From NCBI GenBank assembly GCA_963714425.1, contig CAVQOI010000014.1, forward strand, positions 258,528-322,527: DNA of 64,000 nucleotides, given 5' to 3'. The stretch is from DATCYX01 sp963714425 (GTDB taxonomy: Bacteria; Chloroflexota; Anaerolineae; Anaerolineales; UBA4823). The notes below the pieces were generated by a model. The model was given only the letters and a program-made list of their open reading frames with translations. It searched no databases and was not told the DNA's origin. A program made the position numbers and the translations under genes. Shown here one piece after another: positions 8,190 through 16,332 of the stretch. The stretch's first letter is position 1, and the number at the start of each line of letters is the position of its first letter.

Positions 8190-9872
8190 TTATTTAACCA
8201 AAGCGCGAATTTCATCCACTAAATCTTCACTCATGAACTCCCCCTTTTTCATGAGTGCCTCAATCTGCCCGCGTAGACGAGCTTTCTCAGCTGGGTCCAG
8301 TTCTTTCGCTGTAATTACGACAACAGGGATGTGAGCTGTTTTTTTATTTGCCTTGAGTGCATCCAGTACGCAAAATCCATCCACCTCCGGGAGCATCAGA
8401 TCGAGGAGAATCAGATCTGGTTGTTCCTGGACAGCTAATTCAAGTGCCTGAGACCCATCGGCTGCTTCGTAGATCGTATAATCACCCTGGGATTGCAAGA
8501 TGCGCCGTAACAATCTACGGGCTTCGGGGATATCATCAACAATAGCAATTCTTGGATAGCGCTCAGGAGTGATATGCCGTATTGCAGAAATTATCCCCTC
8601 TTCGGTTTTGTCAACTTGAATTGAGACAGGCAGATCAACATCCCGAGCCCAACCGTTTCCGAGGACGATCTTCTCAACAGGCATCGTATGGCCCGTACAA
8701 TTGACGACGACGGTATCCGTCGATTGAATCTGGCCCTTGCGAGCCATTTTTGTTAAGCCTGCAAAAGCCACGGCTGCGGCTGGTTCGACCGACAATCCCT
8801 CCATTTTCGCCAGGATATGGATGGTGCGGAAGGTATCCTTGTCGGATACACTCTCGAATATAGCTCCAGATGCTTTTGTGCGCTGAAATAAAAGTGTATA
8901 TGTGCGTCCTGGATCACCTGTAGCCAGCGTTGAGATTATGGTGTGCGGGGAGCGGACCGGCTCTGCGATATCCAATCCGTTTTTCCAGGCTTGAACCATT
9001 GGAGAACACCCATCTGCCTGAATACTTGCGATGCCGGGAATACGGTCGATGATTCCCATCTCAAGCAATTCCTGAAAGCCCTTCAGTACTCCCAGGGGGC
9101 CTAAGCCTCCGCTAACTGCTTGTATGTACCAATCTGGTACTCGCCACGGGAGTGGCTGCAGGGTAGCGGGCCTTCTATCGGGGTCGGTGAGCGCTGTAAA
9201 CTGTTCCGTGATCTCGAACGCAATGGTCTTCATCGCCTCCACCGAGGGTATTGTCCTCGCTCCCCGCTCGAGACTAAGATTGCGTTGCCGGGCAAATTCG
9301 GCAGCAACCTTTTTCGCTTGATCGTAAGTTGCAGTGACCTTGACTACTTCGGTGCCATAAATGGCGACCTCACGCATCTTCTCTGAAGGTACTTGACTTG
9401 TGAGAAAGGCCCATAATTTTATCCCCGCACGAGCCGCATACGCAGAATATGATATCGCAACATTGCCGGTAGAGGCGAGTACTGCCTCGGTAATTCCCGC
9501 TTCCTTCAGAGAGGCGATACCAACCGCTGCCTGGCGATCTTTGAATGAGCTGGTAGGCCCCTGGCGCTCATCTTTGACGTAGATGTGAGGGACTTCAAGC
9601 ATCATGCCAAGATTGGCAGCGTGTATTAGAGGTGTCCCTCCCTCTCCCATCGTGAGAGAGGGGTTGTACGAATAAATTGGGAGCAGCTCGCGGTAACGCC
9701 ATAAATCGAAAGGTCGCTGGGCAATTAATACGGGCAATCGTTGTCCGATGCCAGCATAATCGTAGCGCGCTTCACACCAGGTTGAGCCGCAAGCCGGGCA
9801 GGAAAGCGTAATAGGGGAGTAGGTATATCGATGACTGCAATCCAGACATTCCGCAACGAACGGCTGCTCCAA
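8190..9872 (-). CDS. Threonine synthase fused to a C-terminal receiver domain
   Basis: Residues 1-425 form a threonine synthase-like PLP enzyme converting O-phosphohomoserine to threonine. It has a zinc-ribbon-like CLDC and CPAC (Cys9, 12, 25, 28), the PLP lysine 111 in SSFKDR, an ASTGNVAIS phosphate/substrate loop and QAVSGGLGPLG. Residues 440-560 form a complete receiver domain with IAIVDD acidic pair, phosphoacceptor Asp491 in LLDLMLPEVDG, and Thr521 in VVITAKE. The frame is continuous across the junction. The start is TTG at 9872, chosen because AGGAGG lies 5 bases upstream. The hybrid sensor kinase gene ends 25 bases upstream, suggesting a direct partner. This fusion is unusual. The enzyme part could also act on a related phosphorylated substrate. 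Confidence 0.85.
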   Translation of the reverse strand: MEQPFVAECLDCSHRYTYSPITLSCPACGSTWCEARYDYAGIGQRLPVLIAQRPFDLWRYRELLPIYSYNPSLTMGEGGTPLIHAANLGMMLEVPHIYVKDERQGPTSSFKDRQAAVGIASLKEAGITEAVLASTGNVAISYSAYAARAGIKLWAFLTSQVPSEKMREVAIYGTEVVKVTATYDQAKKVAAEFARQRNLSLERGARTIPSVEAMKTIAFEITEQFTALTDPDRRPATLQPLPWRVPDWYIQAVSGGLGPLGVLKGFQELLEMGIIDRIPGIASIQADGCSPMVQAWKNGLDIAEPVRSPHTIISTLATGDPGRTYTLLFQRTKASGAIFESVSDKDTFRTIHILAKMEGLSVEPAAAVAFAGLTKMARKGQIQSTDTVVVNCTGHTMPVEKIVLGNGWARDVDLPVSIQVDKTEEGIISAIRHITPERYPRIAIVDDIPEARRLLRRILQSQGDYTIYEAADGSQALELAVQEQPDLILLDLMLPEVDGFCVLDALKANKKTAHIPVVVITAKELDPAEKARLRGQIEALMKKGEFMSEDLVDEIRALVK

Positions 9873-9897
9873 CCGGACCTCCTAAGTGGGAAGAGTA

Positions 9898-12800
9898 TTA
9901 TTTTTTCAGTGAATTTATTGCTTGGATGAGATCTTCTTCCAAGATGGGCTTAGTGAGGTACCCTGCAGCGCCAAGTGTTGCACCTTTCCCCTGGTCTTCG
10001 AGAATGGAACAGATCAGAACGGGAATGCTCTGTGTTTCCGGATTGGACTTCAAATCTTGGAGCACCTGCCAGCCGTCATAGCCAGGCATCATCACATCCA
10101 ATGTAATGGCGAACGGTCGCAGCGTCCGGGCAAGCTCTATAGTTTTGGTTGGATCGGTAAGTCCGTACAGCTGATAGCCCCGGTTTTTCAGATAGCGATC
10201 ATAAAGCTGCAGGATTGGGCGCTCATCATCGATCGCCAAAATGAGGACCTGGGAGTTAGGAATTGGCTGCAGGTCCATTGTCTTTGCCTTGCCAATTCCT
10301 TTGACTGGGAGAGTGAAATTGAAGGTGCTACCTTTACCCACCTCACTCTCGATACTGATCTTGCCGCCGTGCATCTCGACCAGGTGACGAGATATTGAGA
10401 GGCCGAGACCGCTGCCGCCGGTCTTCCGGGTTGGAGAGGCGTCCACTTGCGAGAACGGTTGGAATAATTTCTTCCGATCCTCTGCCGAGATACCCTGGCC
10501 AGTATCGGTTACACTGATCAGCACTTCGCTATTCCCGCCCGGGCCGATCTGCGCGTTTGCACGAATTGTTATACTTCCGCTCTCCATGAATTTTGCAGCA
10601 TTTGATAACAAATTAAGCAAAACCTGTCGCACTTTAAGTGGATCTGCACGCACGAGAGGTAAATTGTTTGATACTTCTCGTGCAAGGCGAATGGGTTTAT
10701 CCTTAACCAAGCCAGCTACTGTTGGCATAACACTGCCGATCAAATCCGAGATGCTTACATTATCCTCAAAGTTGAGCTCCATCTTGCCCGCTTCAATCTT
10801 GGAGAGATCAAGGATGTCATTAATTAGGTTTAATAAATGTTGGCCTGAATTGTAAATCGCGGTCAGGTCTTGCTGCTGGAGTTCGGTAACTGGCCCATCG
10901 ATCCCCTTTAAAATAACCCGCGAAAAGCCTATGATCGAGTTGAGCGGTGTGCGCAGCTCGTGACTTATGTTTGCAAGAAATTGGCTCTTAAGCTGATCAG
11001 CTTTTCGCATCTCATCCATAGCGCTCAGGGAGAGCTCATAAGATCGTGCGTTTTCAACAGCAATTGCCAGTTGATCGGCGAGAATCTGGAGTACTGAGAT
11101 GTCGTCCGGTGAGAATGCGTTTACACGCTTGGCTTGAACGTCAAGTGCGCCAATAACTTTCTGCCCGATCTTTAATGGGATACCAATCTCTGCTCTTGTC
11201 TCAGGCAATAGCGAATTCGGCCGGTGGATCAGGTCTTTTGTAACGTCATTAATCACAATCGGTTGTCCCGAATGTGTGACAAAACCGACTACAGATTTCG
11301 AGCCGACGGTGAGATAATGGCCAATTCGCATCAGTTCTGCGCCGGCCTCACCTGTTGAGGCGCGCAGAAGAGCGTTTTCTTGCATGTCATCCAGAAGAAA
11401 AATTGATGCATGATAGTAATGAAACCCATCCAAAATGAGGCTAACAGCGCGATCAAGCAGTGCATCCAAAGCCAATGTTGCAGTACTTTCTCGGGCAATC
11501 TCAGCTGCAGTTTGGAGTTGATCGGCACGACGAAGGGTTTCATCCAGCAGGCGTACATTTTGGAAGGCAATTGCTGCCTGGCGGGCGACGGCAGTCAGCA
11601 GGTCACGGTCGCGTTCCCCGAACATCAGAGGTTTTGTGCTCTGAATAGCCAACATTCCTGCTACCTGGTCGCCCATTGTCATCGGAATTCCAAGCCACGA
11701 TTGGGTCGGTTCACCAATAACCACCGAATCGACACCCAGCTCTTTCAGACGCTGCTCGAAATCTCTATTTATCAGTAACGGCTGGCGAGTGCGGATGACA
11801 TGATCTGTGAGGCTGTTGCGCAGCGGCCTCGCAGGAACGCTCAATCTCTCCCTGGCCTCTAAAATGAGCGGAAAGGATACGAGGTTGGTATCAGGATCGT
11901 ATAATGCGATATATAGATTTTCACTGTCGACCAATTCGGACGTATATTTGTAAATATTTTCGACAACCGCTTCGGCACTAAACGAACTTGTCAATGCACG
12001 TCCCATTTCATTGAGCACTGCCAGGTTCGTCGTCTGTCGGCGGGTTTCAGCGAGGGCAGCTTGAGCCTGCTGATATAACATAGCATTCTCAACCGCCACC
12101 CCAATCTGTTGACCTATCGCTTTTAATAACTCGGGAGTAGCACGTCGAACATCGTCAGGCTCCCTTCCATATAGACACACCGTGCCCAATACTTTCCCTC
12201 TGCTCTCTAGCGGGATACCTAGATAAGAGCTCAAACCCAAAGCCTTTAGACCGCTGACATCAGCCGGGATTTCTTCATGAAAACTCGCATTTATGATCAC
12301 TTCACCCCGTCTATATACCAGGTGGCTAAGCGTTCCTTCAAGTCCTGGAGACCTAAGTTGACCAATAAGCTGGCTGGGGAGTTTGTGCTGCACAGCCAGA
12401 GAGAGCTTTTGGTTCTTTGGATTCAATATGCTGACCAAGCCAGCATCCATATTCATGATGGATACTAGCTGAATTAATAATTCCTGGAGCATCTCTCTCA
12501 GCTCAAGCGAGCGGCTAGCTGTGCTAATGATTAGATTGAGCGTAGTTAGCTCTTCATTACGCCGCTGCGTTTCACCTAGCAGCATAATATTTTCTTGGAA
12601 CAGCCTAGCGTTTTCCAAAGCAAGCGATAATTGACCGGCAATCTGCTCAACGAGAAGCCGCTCATCCTGGCTCCATTGGCGATTAGGATCATCATCCACA
12701 AAACGCAGCAGCTGGGATAGATCCGGTGGAGTTTCCCTTTGAGATAAATTCATCTGTTGAAGGGAATTCGTTCTAGCCCGTTTTATCACTTGGCGTATAT

Positions 12801-13302
12801 TTCCGGGTTGGCCAGTCTCGTCTGCAGGCTCGTTCGGCGGTGGGATCTCAATGGGTAGTGCTTGGGGAGGCGTTTCAGTGGGTTGTGATTCTAACTGAAC
12901 AAAACCGCGCCTTCCTTCTCGGTTTCCATTGTCCGTGCTTGCTGTTGTCCTGGCTAAAATTGTCAGCGTAATTGGGAACAGCTCACCGCTTTGCGCTTCA
13001 ATTTTTACCGAAGCAAGTACCGGGAAAGTGTCACTCTGATAAGCAGCCTCTAATAGTTCATTGAAGTCAGCTGGGATCCTGTAATGTAACATCGATTGAC
13101 CAATAAAACTCTCTGACGGGACTCCCAGAAGTGTTTCAACCTCCTGACTGCAGTTTGTGTAAAGACCATTACCATCGCACTCCCAGGTCCACCCTTCTAA
13201 TGGCGGGCTGCTTAAAGGTTCAGTCGCGCCATCCTGGTTCTCCTGATCTAAATCAGCAAACATGTTATCAGAGGGTGGATTTTGCAACTCATTATTGGAC
13301 AT
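9898..13302 (-). CDS. Hybrid sensor kinase: PAS, multiple GAF, HisKA-ATPase, REC
   Basis: This 1134-residue soluble kinase has an N-terminal PAS-like domain (about residues 35-125, WTWECDGNGLYTNCS), a partial GAF end near 230-245, and then three full GAF domains to about residue 755. HisKA has the classic ISHELRTPLNSIIGFS with His781. The GHKL ATPase has NLLSNAAKF, DTGQGIS and GSGLGLSISRHL. The C-terminal receiver has Asp1069 in ITLDVMMPGYDG. It is the only transmitter in a run of GAF sensor genes and is followed by the threonine synthase-receiver gene. It is therefore the likely phosphate donor for the two stand-alone receivers at 22768-23627 and for the fused receiver; that is inference. 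AGGAG precedes the ATG. Confidence 0.9.
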   Translation of the reverse strand: MSNNELQNPPSDNMFADLDQENQDGATEPLSSPPLEGWTWECDGNGLYTNCSQEVETLLGVPSESFIGQSMLHYRIPADFNELLEAAYQSDTFPVLASVKIEAQSGELFPITLTILARTTASTDNGNREGRRGFVQLESQPTETPPQALPIEIPPPNEPADETGQPGNIRQVIKRARTNSLQQMNLSQRETPPDLSQLLRFVDDDPNRQWSQDERLLVEQIAGQLSLALENARLFQENIMLLGETQRRNEELTTLNLIISTASRSLELREMLQELLIQLVSIMNMDAGLVSILNPKNQKLSLAVQHKLPSQLIGQLRSPGLEGTLSHLVYRRGEVIINASFHEEIPADVSGLKALGLSSYLGIPLESRGKVLGTVCLYGREPDDVRRATPELLKAIGQQIGVAVENAMLYQQAQAALAETRRQTTNLAVLNEMGRALTSSFSAEAVVENIYKYTSELVDSENLYIALYDPDTNLVSFPLILEARERLSVPARPLRNSLTDHVIRTRQPLLINRDFEQRLKELGVDSVVIGEPTQSWLGIPMTMGDQVAGMLAIQSTKPLMFGERDRDLLTAVARQAAIAFQNVRLLDETLRRADQLQTAAEIARESTATLALDALLDRAVSLILDGFHYYHASIFLLDDMQENALLRASTGEAGAELMRIGHYLTVGSKSVVGFVTHSGQPIVINDVTKDLIHRPNSLLPETRAEIGIPLKIGQKVIGALDVQAKRVNAFSPDDISVLQILADQLAIAVENARSYELSLSAMDEMRKADQLKSQFLANISHELRTPLNSIIGFSRVILKGIDGPVTELQQQDLTAIYNSGQHLLNLINDILDLSKIEAGKMELNFEDNVSISDLIGSVMPTVAGLVKDKPIRLAREVSNNLPLVRADPLKVRQVLLNLLSNAAKFMESGSITIRANAQIGPGGNSEVLISVTDTGQGISAEDRKKLFQPFSQVDASPTRKTGGSGLGLSISRHLVEMHGGKISIESEVGKGSTFNFTLPVKGIGKAKTMDLQPIPNSQVLILAIDDERPILQLYDRYLKNRGYQLYGLTDPTKTIELARTLRPFAITLDVMMPGYDGWQVLQDLKSNPETQSIPVLICSILEDQGKGATLGAAGYLTKPILEEDLIQAINSLKK

Positions 13303-13376
13303 TCTGGAATAACTCCTGAGCCTGATATTGCTGGGAGCTTCGAGTTTTCACAATGATTCGTGTAGCCGTCAGTCTA

Positions 13377-13457
13377 TTATCGCAAGGTGATCTCGTTTGT
13401 TGTTGTCGTCGCGATACTACCTTTCTGGCTGGCAATTACGATTGTAAAACTCATCAT
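13377..13457 (-). pseudogene. ParA-like N-terminal remnant, 26 codons
   Basis: Just 18 bases after the upstream sensor gene, an ATG pair at 13452-13457 with an AAGG ribosome site 6 bases upstream opens a frame starting MMSFTIVIASQKG. It ends at TAA 13377-13379. The stretch FTIVIASQKGSIATTTT resembles the first strand and deviant Walker A loop of ParA/MinD ATPases (typically ASQKGGVAKTTT), but the Gly and Lys of the loop are replaced and nothing ParA-like follows in any frame up to 13303. I read it as the stub of a deleted parA-like gene. The resemblance covers only about 17 residues, so chance cannot be excluded. Confidence 0.4.
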
Positions 13458-13475
13458 GAAATACCTTGGACCATA

Positions 13476-16307
13476 TTACTCAGTTCTCGGGTCACTATTC
13501 AATGGACGGGTCTCGGCTAATCCAATATCCAAGCTAGTTGGCTCCTCTGGCTCGGTACGCAACACATGGCGTAACTCCTGGACAACTGTTTGTAAAATCT
13601 GGTTGGGATCGTTGCTTGAACGCATCTTGGCGACGATTTTACCAGCCAGTCTTTCACGCTCAGCTCTCTTTTGGGTTTCACTATACAGGCGAGCGTTCTC
13701 AAGTGCCAAGGCCAGCTGTTGAGCAAGTGTTTCCGCTAAAGAGATCTCTTCGCTCGACCACGGATTGTTATTGGGTTTGCGTAAGTTTAATACACCCAGA
13801 ACCTGCTCGCGCTCCTTGATAGGTACGGTAATGATATCCTCGCTTACCTTAGTGACTTCCCCAGTCTGAGCTGCCTCGAGCATCTCGGACGTCCAACGAC
13901 CCGAGGGTGGGTAGACAACATCGAATCTATTGGCGAGTATGCCAAGGTTTGGCTGGCTATGTATCAACTTGGCCCAGGCTTCCCGCGTAAGTTCTCCATA
14001 GGCACGTTCAATCGTTTCAAGCGCAGCATTATTCTCACTGAATAACCGGGCGTTATCTATAGCAATTGCAACCTGATCTGCGAGGAGCTGCAAAGGAGAG
14101 ACATCTACAATGGAAAAAGTATTTGGCTCGCTACTCTGTACGTCTAGAGCACCAAGCACTCGGTCGCCGATTATGAGTGGGAGGGCCATTTCTGAACGAG
14201 TACCAGGTAAGTCGGGATTGTTGAAAACAACTGCGTCTATGCCTACATCTATTGCAATTCGCGGTTCTTTATTGCCAGTGACAAACCCCACAATGCCATC
14301 TTCACCTACACGTATACGGTGCTCACGCTTCAGCATGCGCTGACCACCTTCACTGTTCGCAGCTCTCAAAATCGCATACTCGCCGCTTGGCTCTAAAAGG
14401 AAGATGCCAACATGATAATAACCATATCTTTCGCTGATTAGTTGTGTGACTCTCGGTAAGAGCTCATCCAGCTCACGGATCGTTGCAATTGTGCCGCCTA
14501 CCTCGGCAGTAGCACGCAGTTCACTAGCGGAACGTTCGAGTTCTTCTGTGCGGTCTGCGACGCGTTGTTCTAAGCCTTCTAGAAGGAACTGCAGCTGGCT
14601 GGTCATCGCATTGAATGCGTTCGCGAGCAATCCAAACTCGTTTTCTCCTTCAACTGGCACATTGACAGCATAATTCCCATCGGCGACCTGCCGTGCGGCT
14701 TCGGTTAACCGGCGAATTGGAGCTGTGAGCATATTTGCAATAAGAAAACCTGCGATCGTAGACAAACCGACAATCACCAATCCTAACAGCGCCAGGCTTC
14801 GAGTTTGTGATTCGATGGGTCCTAGAAAAGTAGCTTGATCGGTTATGAATATCACTTTCCAGGGCATGGAGCTCATCTCTTTGATCACTCCATGCGCAGT
14901 GTTCGAGCCGTCTCCGAGCTCTGTCGAAAAAAACGGGGAGCTCGATGGTCTATCGAGCGCATTTATTAACCCAGGAAGGTTTGTTGTTAGCTGGTCTTCA
15001 GGCCAATTGGGTAAGCGTTTTTCCGATATTAACCGGGCGATCACATCAGATTTCATTGGGGTGATGGATTTGAGAATCACATCGGTGCGCTTGCCATGGG
15101 ATAATAATACGCCATATTCGTCTACGAGAATTGCGTAAGAATCGTGGCCTGCATTCCCAGCGCTTTTATGAATTACATCATCTAAGGGGCGGCTAAGATA
15201 GCGCGCTCGCAACACTCCGAGCATCTCGCCATTAGTATCAACCACGGGGGAGCTGAAGTAGATAATGGGTTTTGATAATTGCACAGAGTATTGGACAGGG
15301 GAAATATATGCCCCGCCCGTCTCGACAACATGATTGAAATAATCGCCAGCGGATTCGTCTTCTCCAAATTGGGAGGATTGAGTATCGGCAACGTTGACGC
15401 CTTGTTTATCCAGCAAGGCATAGGAAACGAAGAAAGATGGTTCTTGCTGAATCAGAGCTGAAAGTGTTCTCGTTACCTTTGCATATTGACTGCTATCGAT
15501 CTGCTGACCGCTGTCTTGGCGCAGATAATCAATGAGCTCAGGGATTTGTGCGTGTGCTTTTACGTCGGCTAAGCGAGTGAGGAGGAGCTCGTCTAGAGAA
15601 CGCGCCGTTTGTAATGCAGAATTGAATAGACGGGTATTTGCATTATAGGTGAGCAATCGTTCATAATAGAAATTTGAGAAGATTGCCACGCCCGCGATGC
15701 AGACAGCGCTAACGGATATGACGATCGTTATCAATTGGGAGCGTAAATTGAGTGACCGAAAACGGCGCATGAATAATAGGGCATAGCTCAGCGCCGCTAA
15801 AGCAATCATCCCCGGCATGAAAATCTTCAATTCTATCGGCGGAACTACCTGAATGTCGGGTCGTAGCCATTCTGTTATTACTGTACAGAATCCAAGGATT
15901 ACACTAAATAATATTGCCAAACGACTCTGGAATCCGGTGCGAGTTTGTGAAACAACAAGGTAGGTGAGGACCAGCAGACTAACCGTACTTAATAACCCAA
16001 ACTTATATGTGAGAATCCCTGCTAGTGCTAAAGTTACCTGTCCGGCATAGATAGATATCCAGAATCCACTCTGTTTCCCCCGGTGCATTATTGAAACGCT
16101 TAGGAGCGTGACTAATGCCAGGATTAAGCTTGCACCTAGCAAAAGAGTGAATTGCCAGGAGCCATAGCGAAGGACTAAAAATGCATCGAACAGCGTAGCG
16201 ATAAAAGAAATTCCAAGCCCAACATATATGACCATGAATGGATGCTGATCCATCTTATGGGTCATCCTGGATGTCACGTCCCAATTATTGTGTGGGGAGG
16301 TTCTCAT
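13476..16307 (-). CDS. Membrane sensor without kinase: multi-TM, Cache-like, HAMP, GAF, GAF
   Basis: This protein has 943 residues. The N-terminal 190 residues hold about six hydrophobic helices, followed by another helix near 195-215 and an extracytoplasmic Cache-like region to about 490 (LDKQGVNVADTQ, GYSYAILVDEYG-type strands). A further membrane helix leads to HAMP (about 525-580, LTAPIRRLTEAARQVADGNY), a coiled coil with VADRTEEL, GAF1 (about 600-755) and GAF2 (about 775-890). It ends in a short helical tail shared with the three neighbouring sensors. There is no histidine kinase, cyclase, GGDEF or methyl-acceptor module, so output must be through interaction. GGAG lies 8 bases before ATG 16307. 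Confidence 0.85.
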   Translation of the reverse strand: MRTSPHNNWDVTSRMTHKMDQHPFMVIYVGLGISFIATLFDAFLVLRYGSWQFTLLLGASLILALVTLLSVSIMHRGKQSGFWISIYAGQVTLALAGILTYKFGLLSTVSLLVLTYLVVSQTRTGFQSRLAILFSVILGFCTVITEWLRPDIQVVPPIELKIFMPGMIALAALSYALLFMRRFRSLNLRSQLITIVISVSAVCIAGVAIFSNFYYERLLTYNANTRLFNSALQTARSLDELLLTRLADVKAHAQIPELIDYLRQDSGQQIDSSQYAKVTRTLSALIQQEPSFFVSYALLDKQGVNVADTQSSQFGEDESAGDYFNHVVETGGAYISPVQYSVQLSKPIIYFSSPVVDTNGEMLGVLRARYLSRPLDDVIHKSAGNAGHDSYAILVDEYGVLLSHGKRTDVILKSITPMKSDVIARLISEKRLPNWPEDQLTTNLPGLINALDRPSSSPFFSTELGDGSNTAHGVIKEMSSMPWKVIFITDQATFLGPIESQTRSLALLGLVIVGLSTIAGFLIANMLTAPIRRLTEAARQVADGNYAVNVPVEGENEFGLLANAFNAMTSQLQFLLEGLEQRVADRTEELERSASELRATAEVGGTIATIRELDELLPRVTQLISERYGYYHVGIFLLEPSGEYAILRAANSEGGQRMLKREHRIRVGEDGIVGFVTGNKEPRIAIDVGIDAVVFNNPDLPGTRSEMALPLIIGDRVLGALDVQSSEPNTFSIVDVSPLQLLADQVAIAIDNARLFSENNAALETIERAYGELTREAWAKLIHSQPNLGILANRFDVVYPPSGRWTSEMLEAAQTGEVTKVSEDIITVPIKEREQVLGVLNLRKPNNNPWSSEEISLAETLAQQLALALENARLYSETQKRAERERLAGKIVAKMRSSNDPNQILQTVVQELRHVLRTEPEEPTSLDIGLAETRPLNSDPRTE

Positions 16308-16332
16308 AAACTGTTCTCCACCGGACCCATTT

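Noticed and set aside
13387..13722. 111-codon plus-strand ORF with a hydrophobic start
   Set aside because: It lies antisense to the end of the 943-residue sensor gene and has no ribosome site. The hydrophobic start is the reverse reading of the ParA-like stub.
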